Counted from the first letter of the stretch, positions 1 through 8,718 are shown. The stretch: 64,000 bases of DNA from Curtobacterium sp. VKM Ac-2922 (GCF_022815645.1 NZ_JALGRO010000008.1:124001-188000), one strand, 5' to 3'. The notes: generated by a model not told the origin, from the sequence alone. Made by a program: numbers and translations.

Positions 1-584
1 AGCGCCAGGCGCTCCGGCTCGTGCACGCTGGCGTCGTAGTAGGTGCCCGTGTACTTCAGGTCCTTGTTGAGCGCCGGCATGTCCGACAGCGCCGCCTTCT
101 TGGTGCGGAAGACGTGCTTGGGGACCGAGCCGCCGTCGCGCGAGAACGAGTCGTAGATCGTCATGCCGATCTTGATGAGCATCGCGCCGCGCTCCTTGGT
201 GGAGCGCTGCTTGTGCGTGAGCATGCGCAAGGGGGCGTTCATGATGCCGGAGAACGTCGAGAAGATCGGCATCGTCGTCTGCAGCGGCTTGACGTAGTGC
301 GGGGCGATCCGGATCAGGCCGTTGCGCTCCTGCACGCTCTCGCGCACCAGGCGGAACTCGCCGTTCTCCAGGTAGCGGATGCCGCCGTGGATCATGTGGC
401 TGGACGCCGCGGAGGCGCCGGAGGCGTAGTCGCCGCGCTCGACGAGCGCGACGTCGACGCCCTGCAGGGCGAGGTCGCGGAAGGTGGCGATGCCGTTGAT
501 GCCGCCACCCACCACCAGGACCTGTGCGTTGGGGCGCTCGGTGAGGGCGGTCACCGTGCGTCGGGGCTGCGTCGTCTTCGACAT
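1..584 (-). CDS. glpD: Glycerol-3-phosphate dehydrogenase, N-terminal part (cut by window edge)
   Basis: FAD-dependent dehydrogenase that oxidises sn-glycerol 3-phosphate to dihydroxyacetone phosphate at the membrane. The visible 194 residues contain the Rossmann FAD motif VVGGGINGIATFRDLALQG, the ERGDYASGASAASS loop and HGGIRYLENGEF, all typical of GlpD. The C-terminal part lies outside the window. I chose the ATG at 584; an in-frame ATG at 596 would add four residues, and neither has a strong ribosome binding site. It is divergent from a SorC-type regulator, with two matching operator palindromes between them, so control by that regulator is a reasonable inference. Confidence 0.93.
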   Translation of the reverse strand, partial: MSKTTQPRRTVTALTERPNAQVLVVGGGINGIATFRDLALQGVDVALVERGDYASGASAASSHMIHGGIRYLENGEFRLVRESVQERNGLIRIAPHYVKPLQTTMPIFSTFSGIMNAPLRMLTHKQRSTKERGAMLIKIGMTIYDSFSRDGGSVPKHVFRTKKAALSDMPALNKDLKYTGTYYDASVHEPERLA

Positions 585-666
585 GTGCGTACGCATCGCT
601 TTCTGGGGTCGGTTCTGTGGTCTTGCATCCGATCGTGCGCCTGTCGAGAAGTCCGGGCAACCTGCG

Positions 667-680
667 TGCACGAACGTGCA
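667..680. promoter_or_regulatory. Operator palindrome 1 between glpD and the SorC regulator
   Basis: TGCACGAACGTGCA is a palindrome with six-base arms around a two-base centre. A second site of the same form, TGCACG-NN-CGTGCA, lies 85 bp away at 752. They sit between divergent genes, which suggests binding sites for the adjacent regulator; the binding itself is inferred. Confidence 0.6.
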
Positions 681-751
681 GCACCGGTGTCGGCACGCCC
701 GCTGGCGGCTCCGATCAGGCACTGGAGGCTCGGTCGGGCTTGCAGAGGCCG

Positions 752-765
752 TGCACGTCCGTGCA
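752..765. promoter_or_regulatory. Operator palindrome 2 between glpD and the SorC regulator
   Basis: TGCACGTCCGTGCA matches site 1 at 667 in both arms and differs only at the two-base centre. The 85-bp spacing is close to eight helical turns, so both sites would face the same side of the DNA. The site is about 27-40 bases upstream of the regulator's possible starts, where it could block its own transcription. Confidence 0.6.
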
Positions 766-791
766 TGGTTGCTCCATGTCCTCGAGTGCCG

Positions 792-1763
792 GTGATCCGG
801 TTGTCTGACGCGGCCCAGCCGATGCGCACGCAGCAGGCGCTGCGCGCCGCACACCTGTACTACCTGCAGGACCTGACGATGGACGCCATCGCGGACGAAC
901 TCGGGACGTCGCGGTCCTCGGTCTCGCGGCTGCTCAAGCACGCCAGGGACACCGGCCTGGTCGACATCCAGATCCGGTCGCCGCTCGACCAGGCCGCGGC
1001 GCTCAGTCGGAGCATCCGGGCCCGCTTCGGGGTGCACGCGCACGTCGTCCCGGTCCCTGACCACACGAGCGACGTCGACCGGCTCGAACGGGTCGCGCTG
1101 TCCGCCGCGCGGATCCTGACGCAGTACATCGAGTCGAACATGGTGATCGGGTTGTCGTGGGGCTCGACGGTGAGTGCCGTCAGCCGGTACCTCGTGCCGA
1201 AGACCACGCACGGATCGACCGTCGTGCAGGTGAACGGCGCGGCCAACACCCGGACGACGGGCATCGTCTACGCCTCGGAGATCCTGCGGCGGTTCGGCGA
1301 GGCGTACGGCGCGCTCGTGCAGCAGTTCCCGGTGCCGGCGTTCTTCGACGACCCCGCCACGAAGGAGGCCCTGTTCCGCGAACGTTCCATCCGCCGCGTG
1401 CTCGACCTGCACGAGCGGATGGACGTGGTGGTGTTCGGCGTCGGTGCGCCGCAGGCCCCGGTGCCCTCGCACGTGTACTCCGGCGGGTACCTCGACCCCG
1501 CCGACCGCGAGGAGCTGGCGAAGGCCAAGGTCGTGGGTGACGTGTCCACCGTGTTCTACCGCGCGGACGGGTCGTGGCGGGACATCGGTGTCAACGCGCG
1601 CGCCGGCGGCCCGGACCTCGACACGATCAAACGTGCGCCACGGCGGATCTGCGTCGTCGCCGGTCGTGGCAAGGCGGCGTCCCTGCGCGGTGCCCTGGCC
1701 GCCGGGCTGATCACCGACCTGATCCTCGACGAGAGCATCGGGCAGGCGATCCTGCAGAACTGA
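792..1763 (+). CDS. SorC/DeoR-type sugar-binding transcriptional regulator
   Basis: Transcription factor of the SorC family: an N-terminal helix-turn-helix (LTMDAIADELGTSRSSVSRLL) followed by a large sugar-phosphate-binding domain with VIGLSWGSTV, VQVNGA and GDVSTVFY. The C-terminal segment GKAASLRGALAAGLITDLI is also typical. About 323 residues is normal for the family. The start is uncertain: GTG at 786 or 792, or ATG at 822 (MRTQQAL), and none has a convincing ribosome binding site. It is divergent from glpD, so a glycerol-phosphate or related ligand is plausible but unproven. Confidence 0.85.
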   Translation: MIRLSDAAQPMRTQQALRAAHLYYLQDLTMDAIADELGTSRSSVSRLLKHARDTGLVDIQIRSPLDQAAALSRSIRARFGVHAHVVPVPDHTSDVDRLERVALSAARILTQYIESNMVIGLSWGSTVSAVSRYLVPKTTHGSTVVQVNGAANTRTTGIVYASEILRRFGEAYGALVQQFPVPAFFDDPATKEALFRERSIRRVLDLHERMDVVVFGVGAPQAPVPSHVYSGGYLDPADREELAKAKVVGDVSTVFYRADGSWRDIGVNARAGGPDLDTIKRAPRRICVVAGRGKAASLRGALAAGLITDLILDESIGQAILQN

Positions 1764-1807
1764 CGGGCGCCACGCGTTTGTCGGTGGCTCGTCGTACGTT
1801 CGGGTGC

Positions 1808-2854
1808 ATGGTGCCATCCACCGAAACCACCTCGCCGAAGGCGCTGCGCACGGCCGTTGCCGTGCCCGGTGCCGAGCGGTGCGTGACGAGCGTCCCGGAC
1901 CGCCGCGGGACCGCCGACGGCCGCTGGTCGAAGCGACTCGCCGGTTCGGACGTCGACCAGGCCCTCGCGTTCTTCTCGGCCGACTACGACCTGCGGACGC
2001 CTGCCGTCCGCCGGACATCGACCGCCGCCAGCTGGAGCTTCGCCGGCGTCGGTGACGAGCGGATGTCCCTGCGCAGCTCCCGGTTCCAGGTCGACCTGCG
2101 CAGCGAGTCCCTGGTCGAGGACGAGTTCATCGTCGTGTGGCTGCGTTCGGGCACCAGCAGGATCTCGTACGCCGGACACAGCATCGACCTGCAGCCGGGC
2201 ATCCCCGTCGTGCTGCCGAGCGACGGTGCCTACCAGCTGCATCACCGCGACATCGCGCTCAACCTCGTGCAGCTGGACCGTTCGTTCGTGGCCGAGCTCG
2301 CGGGCGACGCCGACTTCGCGTTCGAGCCGTTGCAGCGTCCGACGGCCGAGGGCGCGCACGTCTGGCAGCAGGCCGTCCGTGCGCACTCGGCGACGTGGCT
2401 CGACATGGGTCACACGCTCGGTGACACGGCGCGCCGTGCGGTCGCCGACGCGTTCGCCAGTGCCGCACTCCGGGCCTTCCCGCAGCGCACGACCTGGCGT
2501 GCATCGGTCCCCGGCACGGGTCCCGAGCACGACCGCCTCCGCCGTGCGCTCGAGTTCGTGCACGCCCACGCCAGCGAGGCGATCGGTACCCCCGAGATCG
2601 CCTCGGCCGCAGGGCTCAGCCCACGCGGCCTGCAGCAGTCGCTGCGTCGCCACCTCGACCAGACGCCCGGTGACCTGCTGCGCGGTGTCCGACTCGACGG
2701 CGCGCACACCGACCTGCGTCGGGCTGACCGCGACGAGACCTCGGTGGCGGACATCGCCCGGGCCTGGGGCTTCGGACATCTGGGACGGTTCTCGGCTGCC
2801 TACCGGGCCCGGTTCGGCGAACTGCCGAGCGAGTCGCTCCGCAGCCGGAGCTGA
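1808..2854 (+). CDS. AraC-family transcriptional regulator
   Basis: 348-residue regulator with an N-terminal cupin-like ligand region (IDLQPGIPVVLPSDGAYQ) and a C-terminal AraC double helix-turn-helix: ALEFVHAHASEAIGTPEIA, then GLSPRGLQQSLRRHL and SVADIARAWGFGHLGRFS, ending in the usual YRARFGELPSE. The ATG follows a TACGTT box by seven bases, the spacing of a leaderless transcript. It lies between the SorC regulator and alanine dehydrogenase, on the same strand. Its target is not evident; a second AraC protein of similar architecture is encoded near 42.3 kb. Confidence 0.9.
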   Translation: MVPSTETTSPKALRTAVAVPGAERCVTSVPDRRGTADGRWSKRLAGSDVDQALAFFSADYDLRTPAVRRTSTAASWSFAGVGDERMSLRSSRFQVDLRSESLVEDEFIVVWLRSGTSRISYAGHSIDLQPGIPVVLPSDGAYQLHHRDIALNLVQLDRSFVAELAGDADFAFEPLQRPTAEGAHVWQQAVRAHSATWLDMGHTLGDTARRAVADAFASAALRAFPQRTTWRASVPGTGPEHDRLRRALEFVHAHASEAIGTPEIASAAGLSPRGLQQSLRRHLDQTPGDLLRGVRLDGAHTDLRRADRDETSVADIARAWGFGHLGRFSAAYRARFGELPSESLRSRS

Positions 2855-2989
2855 TCCACCGAATCTGATCGCACGGATCCGGGGATCGTCATCCGGATGT
2901 TCGGCTGCAACCTGCGTGAAACGCACGAGTGGCTGGATGGTGGGTGTCACCGCGGCTCGGCCGCACCGCAGCCCACGAAGGAGTCCGCC

Positions 2990-4090
2990 ATGCGCATCGG
3001 CGTCCCCACCGAGATCAAGAACAACGAGTTCCGCGTCGCCGCCACGCCGGCGGGTGTCGCCGAGCTGACGATGCACGGCCACCAGGTGCTCGTGCAGGCC
3101 GGGGCCGGCGACGGCTCGTCCTTCCCGGACGCCGAGTACCAGGTCGCGGGCGCGACGATCGTGCCGTCCGCGTCCCAGGTCTGGGAACAGGCCGAGCTCG
3201 TGCTCAAGGTCAAGGAGCCCGTCGCGTCCGAGTACGCGTCGATCCGACCCGGGCAGGTCCTGTTCACCTACCTGCACCTGGCGGCCGACCGTCCCCTGAC
3301 CGACGCGCTGATCGCATCGGGCGCGACGGCGATCGCCTACGAGACGGTCCAACTGCCCGACCGGTCGCTGCCGCTGCTGTCCCCGATGTCCGAGATCGCC
3401 GGACGGCTGTCGACCCAGGTCGGTGCGAACCACCTGATGCGCGCCCACGGCGGACGTGGCCTGTTGCTCGGCGGTGTCCCCGGCACGCCGAAGGGTCGCG
3501 TGGTCGTCATCGGCGGCGGTGTCGCGGGGGAGCACGCCGCGGCGATGGCGCTCGGCCTGGGCGCCGAGGTCACGGTCTTCGACATCAGCCTGCCCCGCCT
3601 GCGTGCGCTCGACGCCCGGTTCGACGGACGGATCACGACGCTGCGGTCCTCGACGCACGCGATCGCGTCGGCCCTGCGCGACGCCGACCTGGTGATCGGG
3701 TCGGTGCTGATCCCCGGTGCTTCCGCGCCCAAGCTCGTCACCGACGCCATGGTCGCCGACATGCGCCCGGGGTCGGTGCTCGTCGACATCGCCATCGACC
3801 AGGGCGGCTGCTTCGAGGGCTCGCGGCCGACCACGCACGACGACCCGACCTTCCGCGTGCACGACGCCGTGTACTACTGCGTGGCGAACATGCCCGGAGC
3901 GGTCCCGCGCACGTCGACGATCTCGCTGACGAACGCGACGCTGCCGTACGCGCTGGCGATCGCCGACCAGGGGTGGGAGCAGGCACTCGAGGCCGACGCT
4001 GCCCTGGCTCGCGGGCTCAACGTGCACGCCGGTCAGGTCACGAACGAGGCCGTCGCCGCTGCCCACGGCCTGCTCGTCGCCGCGCGCTGA
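2990..4090 (+). CDS. ald: Alanine dehydrogenase
   Basis: NAD-dependent L-alanine dehydrogenase (L-alanine to pyruvate and ammonia, reversible). The 366-residue protein starts MRIGVPTEIKNNEFRVAATP, the hallmark of the family, and has KVKEP, the segment GRLSTQVGANHLM, the NAD-binding VVIGGGVAGEHAA and the C-terminal region VANMPGAVPRTST. A strong ribosome binding site (GAAGGAG) precedes the ATG. The gene is monocistronic by position, and the 24-bp palindrome 65 bases downstream may act as its terminator. Length and motifs are intact. Confidence 0.96.
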   Translation: MRIGVPTEIKNNEFRVAATPAGVAELTMHGHQVLVQAGAGDGSSFPDAEYQVAGATIVPSASQVWEQAELVLKVKEPVASEYASIRPGQVLFTYLHLAADRPLTDALIASGATAIAYETVQLPDRSLPLLSPMSEIAGRLSTQVGANHLMRAHGGRGLLLGGVPGTPKGRVVVIGGGVAGEHAAAMALGLGAEVTVFDISLPRLRALDARFDGRITTLRSSTHAIASALRDADLVIGSVLIPGASAPKLVTDAMVADMRPGSVLVDIAIDQGGCFEGSRPTTHDDPTFRVHDAVYYCVANMPGAVPRTSTISLTNATLPYALAIADQGWEQALEADAALARGLNVHAGQVTNEAVAAAHGLLVAAR

Positions 4091-4154
4091 CGCGCCCGGC
4101 CCGGCCCGGCCCGCGCGCCGACGCGGCCCGCGCCGGAGCTCACTCCCGGTTCAT

Positions 4155-4207
4155 CGCGAAAGCGACAGTTCGCCGCGGAACATCCGCGGCGAACTGTCGC
4201 TTTCGCG
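4155..4207. repeat. Perfect 24-bp inverted repeat with 5-base loop
   Basis: Two perfectly complementary 24-base arms (4155-4178 and 4184-4207) surround AACAT. The arms begin CGCGAAAGCGACAGTTCG. It lies between the 3' ends of the convergent genes ald and the TspO-like gene, so it may be a bidirectional terminator, but there is no T-run and the perfect match is unusual for one. It could also be a dispersed palindromic repeat. Confidence 0.85.
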
Positions 4208-4289
4208 TGGGGGTTGGGGTTGGGGCCGGGCAGCGGCGCAATGTCGCGTTCTCGGGCGGATCGCGCGCGGCGCCGCGCGCAGGCCCGGG

Positions 4290-5087
4290 CTAGCGGACCG
4301 TCAGGCGCGGGGCCGGGGCGCGGAACCCCGCGCGGGCCCGCACCACGAGGGTGACGACGACCGCGACGGCAGCGGCGACGATGGCCGCGACCGCGGTGGG
4401 CACCGACACCAGGGGTCCGTCGAGCCGCGCGACCGCGACCCACGCCAGACCCCAGGCGAGCGAGACGACCGGGGACAGTCGACCCTGTCCGCCGAGTGCC
4501 ACCAGGACCCCGACGAGCCCGGCGACGAGCGCCACGACGACGCCCCACACGTCCTGCCCGAGGCCGAAGCCCCGGAAGCCGGCGGCGGTCAGCACCGCGG
4601 CGGTGTTCGCCGCCGTCGCGACACAGAGCCACCCGAGGTACAGCCCGAACGTCCCGTCGGTGACGATCGCCTCGACGATGCCCGACGGTCGCGTGCGCCG
4701 CAGGATGACGAACGCCCACACCAGCACCGCGAGCAGCGCGACGATGATCGGCTCGCTCGCCCACAGGAACCCGAACTGCACGGACAGGATCCACGCGGCG
4801 TTGAGCAACAGCGACAGCACCGCGGGCACGACCAAACGGTCGTGACGCTCCTGGTCGGCGTGACGCGGCAGGAACTGCCAGATCGCGAACGCGATGAGCC
4901 CGGTGTAGATGACGCTCCAGATGCCGAACGCGGGGCCACCGGGGGCGATCGCCGTCGACGATGCCGACAGTGCCCCTCCGGCGGCGTCCTGGATCGGCGT
5001 GCCGCCCGCGGCACCCGACCCGATGAACGAGCCCACCAGGGCGATGACGGCGCTCGCCGCGATCGCGATCTTCCGGAACCATCGCAT
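4290..5087 (-). CDS. TspO/MBR-type tryptophan-rich membrane protein
   Basis: 265-residue integral membrane protein related to tryptophan-rich sensory/TspO proteins, which bind tetrapyrroles or other hydrophobic ligands. After an N-terminal helix there is FGIWSVIYTGLIAFAIWQFLP, then NAAWILSVQFGF and a series of hydrophobic helices to the end; I count about eight possible segments. This is longer than classical TspO (about 160 residues), matching the longer actinobacterial subgroup. The ATG at 5087 has GAGGAG upstream. Its role here is not shown by context. Confidence 0.72.
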   Translation of the reverse strand: MRWFRKIAIAASAVIALVGSFIGSGAAGGTPIQDAAGGALSASSTAIAPGGPAFGIWSVIYTGLIAFAIWQFLPRHADQERHDRLVVPAVLSLLLNAAWILSVQFGFLWASEPIIVALLAVLVWAFVILRRTRPSGIVEAIVTDGTFGLYLGWLCVATAANTAAVLTAAGFRGFGLGQDVWGVVVALVAGLVGVLVALGGQGRLSPVVSLAWGLAWVAVARLDGPLVSVPTAVAAIVAAAVAVVVTLVVRARAGFRAPAPRLTVR

Positions 5088-5205
5088 GGTCACTCCTCTC
5101 GTCGGCACACCGTCGTCAGCATGCTGAAGACCCCACGCTATGCCCGGACCTGCTGGCCCTCGCAGGGAGTGCTCAGGCCGCGGGGGACGTGCGTAGCCTG
5201 GGCAC

Positions 5206-6189
5206 GTGACCGTCGAGCTGAACACCGTGTACGTCGACCGCATCGCCCCGATGGCGAGCCCCTCGCTCGACGAGTCCTTCCGGCTGATGGCCGACCAGGA
5301 CGCCAGTACCTGCATCGTCCTGTACCGCCCGGACGCCGAGGAGCTCGGGGACGTCGCCGTCGCGCTCGGACTGCACGAGCTCGCGGTGGAGGACTCGGCC
5401 GAGGGGCACCAGCGACCGAAGCTCGAGCGGTACGGGTCGACGCTGTTCGCGGTCCTCAAACCGGCGCTGTACAACGACCGGCTCGAAGAGGTGGCGTTCG
5501 GCGAGGTGCACGCGTTCGTCGGGGACGACTTCTTCCTGGCCGTCGTGCAGGCCGACCCGCGCGGACAGCAGGTCGTCCCGCGGGCCCTGCAGCGCATGAG
5601 CGGCAAGCCCGGCCTGGTCACGGCGGGTCCGCAGGCGCAGCTCTGGGCGCTGATGGACTCCATCGTCGACGACTACATGCCGGTGATCGACGGGCTCGAA
5701 GAGGACATCAACCAGATCGAGGACCAGCTGTTCGCCGGGGTGCCCGGCGTGTCGAAGCGCATCTACGAGCTGTTCGGCGAGGTCGTCGACTTCCAGCGTG
5801 CCGCCCGCCCGCTGGTCTACATGATCGAGAACCTGCACCGCGGGGCCGAGAAGTACCACCTGCCGGTCGAGATGCAGCGACGCTTCCGCGACGTGCTCGA
5901 CCACGCGATCCGCACGGCGGAGCGGCTCGACACGTTCCGGCAGCTGCTGCAGAACGCCCTGACGGTCGATGCCACCCTGGCGGCGCAGAAGCAGAACGAC
6001 GACACCAAGAAGATCTCCGGCTGGGCGGCGATCCTGTTCGCACCGACCCTGATCGCGGCGATCTACGGCATGAACTTCACGCACATGCCCGAGCTGACCT
6101 GGACGTGGGGGTACCCGCTGGCCGTCCTGGCGATGGTCGTCTTCGCCGCGGCCCTGTTCGTGGTCTTCAAGGTGAAGCGCTGGTTCTGA
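5206..6189 (+). CDS. corA: CorA-family magnesium/cobalt transporter
   Basis: 327-residue divalent cation channel. A long soluble N-terminal domain is followed by two C-terminal membrane helices, with the signature GMN at residues 288-290 followed by FTHMPEL, as in CorA. The protein ends KVKRWF, a usual basic tail. GTG at 5206 is preceded six bases upstream by TAGCCT, so the mRNA is probably leaderless. The last 24 bases of the gene are repeated three more times directly downstream (see the repeat entry). The gene itself looks complete. Confidence 0.93.
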   Translation: MTVELNTVYVDRIAPMASPSLDESFRLMADQDASTCIVLYRPDAEELGDVAVALGLHELAVEDSAEGHQRPKLERYGSTLFAVLKPALYNDRLEEVAFGEVHAFVGDDFFLAVVQADPRGQQVVPRALQRMSGKPGLVTAGPQAQLWALMDSIVDDYMPVIDGLEEDINQIEDQLFAGVPGVSKRIYELFGEVVDFQRAARPLVYMIENLHRGAEKYHLPVEMQRRFRDVLDHAIRTAERLDTFRQLLQNALTVDATLAAQKQNDDTKKISGWAAILFAPTLIAAIYGMNFTHMPELTWTWGYPLAVLAMVVFAAALFVVFKVKRWF

Positions 6190-6261
6190 ACCGAGGTGCA
6201 GCGCTGGTTCTGACCCAAGGCGAAGCGCCGGTTCTGACCCAAGGTGACGCGGCGGTTCTGA
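6166..6261 (+). repeat. Four tandem 24-bp copies of the corA 3' end
   Basis: The last 24 bases of corA, including its stop (6166-6189), are followed head-to-tail by three imperfect copies (6190-6213, 6214-6237, 6238-6261). Each ends in GGTTCTGA, so every copy carries an in-frame TGA at the same place. In the corA frame the extra copies would read EVQRWF, PKAKRRF and PKVTRRF, each then stopping. Slippage duplication is the simple explanation; the array also reaches into the promoter region of the following galactosidase gene. Confidence 0.92.
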
Positions 6262-6304
6262 CATACTGAGCGAACATAGTTGCGAAACAAAAGAAAGAGC
6301 TCCG

Positions 6305-8536
6305 ATGACGCAGCACGCGCAGCCGACGCAGCACGACCGCCCCGATGCCCTCGTCCACCTGACCGCCGCCGGGGTGTCGCTCGTGCTCGACTGCACCGCC
6401 GGCCAGCTGCCCGCGGTCGTGCACTGGGGCGCCGCTCTCGGTGCCCTGTCGACCGCGGACCTGCTGTCCCTGGTCGAGTCCGGCCGTGAACCCGTCGTGT
6501 CGAACGCCGTCGACGAGCCGATCCGCCTGGCCGTCCTGCCCGAGCCGCACGCCGGGTGGTCCGGCAAGCCCGGCATCAGCGGCCACCGCGACGGCCACGA
6601 CTGGTCGCCGAAGTTCACGACGACGAGCCTCGACGTGCACGGTGAAGCGCACCAGACGGAACCAGGAGCCGAGCGCCAGGACGACGCCCACGAGCGCCAG
6701 ATCCCTGCCCGCATCGACGCCGGCCCCGCCACGGTCGTCGTCGAGGCCACCGACCCCACCGCGGGCCTGGCCGTCCGGCTGGAGATCGAACTGCTGCCCG
6801 CCGGCCTGGTCCGCACCCGGGCCGCCGTCACGAACACCGGCCAGGGCACGTACACGGTCGACGACGTCACGGTCGCCCTGCCGGTCCCGACCCGGGCGCG
6901 CGAGGTGCTCGACTTCGCCGGCCGCTGGGGCAAGGAGCGCACGCCGCAGCGCAGCGAGCTGGTGGTCGGCATCCACGAGCGTGAAGGACGCAAGGGCCGC
7001 ACCGGAGCCGACGCCGCCACGGTGCTGAGCGTCGGGGTGCCCGGGTTCGGCTTCGCCCGTGGTGAGGTCTGGGGCGTGCACACCGCGTGGAGCGGCAACC
7101 ACCGCCACCATGCCGAGCGCCTGTTCAACGGCAAGCAGGTCGTCGGCGGCGGTGAGCTGCTGCTGCCCGGCGAGGTCCGCCTCGGCACGGGGGAGACGTA
7201 CGCAGGACCGTGGGTCTACGGCGCCTACGCTGACGGGCTCGACGCCCAGGCGCGGCGCTTCCACACCCACCTGCGCAGCCGCCCGCAGCACCCGCGCTCG
7301 GACCGTCCGATGACGATCAACGTGTGGGAGGCGGTCTACTTCGACCACGACCTGGCCCGCCTGCGCGACCTGGCCGATCGGTCCGCCCGGCTCGGCGTCG
7401 AGCGGTTCGTGTTGGACGACGGCTGGTTCCGGCACCGCCGCAACGACTTCGCCGGCCTGGGCGACTGGTTCGTCGACGAGGGGGTGTGGCCGGACGGGCT
7501 GACCCCGCTCGTCGAGCACGTCCGCGCGGCGGGGATGCAGTTCGGCCTGTGGTTCGAGCCGGAGATGGTCAACGAGGACAGCGACCTGGCACGCGCGCAC
7601 CCGGAGTGGATCATGCAGGCCGACGGCCGCCTGCCGATCCGCTCGCGCCACCAGCAGGTGTTGAACCTGGCGATCCCCGAGGCGTACGAGTACGTGCTCG
7701 ACCGGATGACGTCGATCATCGACGAGTACCGCATCGACTACGTCAAGTGGGACCACAACCGCGACCTGGTCGAGGCCGGACGCCCGGGCGGTGGTGCCGC
7801 GGTGCACGAGCAGACCCTGGCGGCCTACCGGCTGATGGCCGAGCTCAAGGACCGGTTCCCGGGCTTCGAGATCGAGTCGTGCTCGTCCGGTGGTGCCCGC
7901 GTCGACCTCGGCGTGATCGAGCACACCGACCGGGTGTGGGTGTCCGACTGCATCGATCCGCTCGAGCGGCAGCAGATGAACCGCTGGACGATGCAGCTGT
8001 TGCCGGCGGAGCTGCTCGGGTCGCACATCGCCAGCGGGGTGAACCACACGACCGGGCGTTGGCACGACCTGTCCTTCCGTGCCGGCACCGCGATCTTCGG
8101 GCACCTCGGCATCGAGTGGGACCTGTCGACGGCGACCGAGGCCGAGGAACGTGACCTGGCCGAGTGGATCGCCCTGTACAAGCAGGTCCGTCCGCTGCTC
8201 CACGGGGGCGACCTGGTGCGTGTCGACCAGGTCGACGCGACGCAGAACGTCTACGGCGTGGTCGCCCCGGACCGCCGCGATGCGCTGTTCTTCCTGGCCT
8301 CCCTGGGCAGCTCCGAGGTGAGCCTGCGCGGCCGCATCACCTTCCGCGACCTCGACCCGGACACGCGCTACCGCGTGGACCCGCTGCTGATCGGCACGGG
8401 TGCGGACGGCGTCCGGGCGCCGGTCTGGTGGTCCGGCGACCGCGTCTTCTCCGGCCGTGTGCTGACCGAGGTCGGCCTCGAGGCCCCGGCGCTGTCCGCC
8501 GAGCGCGTCGTGCCGTTCCGGGTGACGGCGGTCTGA
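6305..8536 (+). CDS. GH36 alpha-galactosidase
   Basis: 743-residue glycoside hydrolase of family 36 that releases alpha-linked galactose from raffinose-type sugars or melibiose. An N-terminal beta-sandwich precedes the barrel, with INVWEAVYFDHD, FVLDDGWFRHRRND and GLWFEPEMVN. The catalytic nucleophile is Asp483 in KWDHNRD and the acid/base is Asp548 in WVSDCIDP. No signal peptide is seen, so it acts in the cytoplasm on imported sugar. GAAAGAG precedes the ATG. The downstream ABC importer and ROK regulator form the matching uptake locus, though a hairpin separates the transcripts. Confidence 0.94.
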   Translation: MTQHAQPTQHDRPDALVHLTAAGVSLVLDCTAGQLPAVVHWGAALGALSTADLLSLVESGREPVVSNAVDEPIRLAVLPEPHAGWSGKPGISGHRDGHDWSPKFTTTSLDVHGEAHQTEPGAERQDDAHERQIPARIDAGPATVVVEATDPTAGLAVRLEIELLPAGLVRTRAAVTNTGQGTYTVDDVTVALPVPTRAREVLDFAGRWGKERTPQRSELVVGIHEREGRKGRTGADAATVLSVGVPGFGFARGEVWGVHTAWSGNHRHHAERLFNGKQVVGGGELLLPGEVRLGTGETYAGPWVYGAYADGLDAQARRFHTHLRSRPQHPRSDRPMTINVWEAVYFDHDLARLRDLADRSARLGVERFVLDDGWFRHRRNDFAGLGDWFVDEGVWPDGLTPLVEHVRAAGMQFGLWFEPEMVNEDSDLARAHPEWIMQADGRLPIRSRHQQVLNLAIPEAYEYVLDRMTSIIDEYRIDYVKWDHNRDLVEAGRPGGGAAVHEQTLAAYRLMAELKDRFPGFEIESCSSGGARVDLGVIEHTDRVWVSDCIDPLERQQMNRWTMQLLPAELLGSHIASGVNHTTGRWHDLSFRAGTAIFGHLGIEWDLSTATEAEERDLAEWIALYKQVRPLLHGGDLVRVDQVDATQNVYGVVAPDRRDALFFLASLGSSEVSLRGRITFRDLDPDTRYRVDPLLIGTGADGVRAPVWWSGDRVFSGRVLTEVGLEAPALSAERVVPFRVTAV

Positions 8537-8572
8537 CGGCCGCCCACCGGCGGGAGCAGGGACCCACCTGCA

Positions 8573-8614
8573 GGACGGGAGGCCCGTGGTGACGTCACCA
8601 CGGGCCTCCTGTCC
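8573..8614 (+). terminator. Hairpin terminator after the alpha-galactosidase gene
   Basis: An inverted repeat with arms running GGACGGGAGGCCCGTGGTGAC and the near-complement ending GGGCCTCCTGTCC. It has almost no loop and no T-run. The same hairpin type recurs at 19340, 34422 and 44703, so it looks like this genome's standard terminator. Confidence 0.75.
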
Positions 8615-8634
8615 GTCTCGGTGCCGGAAATGTC

Positions 8635-8663
8635 TTGACAAGCCTTTATTGCGCGGCAACACT
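8635..8663 (+). promoter_or_regulatory. Promoter and possible operator of the sugar ABC importer operon
   Basis: TTGACA (8635-8640) is followed after 17 bases by AACACT (8658-8663), a good sigma-70 arrangement. TTGC-GCG-GCAA (8649-8659) is an inverted repeat just before the -10 box and resembles a repressor site. The likely binder is the ROK protein encoded downstream, but TTGC/GCAA arms are also typical of LacI-family sites. Confidence 0.6.
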
Positions 8664-8718
8664 AAGGGCATCCGGAGGCCGACGCCCCCGAGGAAACCGC
8701 GTTGACGAAGGAGTCACG

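Noticed and set aside
1556-4066. 836-codon open frame on the minus strand
   Set aside because: It is the antisense shadow of the AraC and ald genes; the translation is Arg/Gly-rich low complexity with no domain, as expected in high-GC DNA.
6166-6261. Possible CRISPR-like repeats
   Set aside because: The 24-bp units are directly adjacent with no spacers and derive from the corA end; no cas genes are present.
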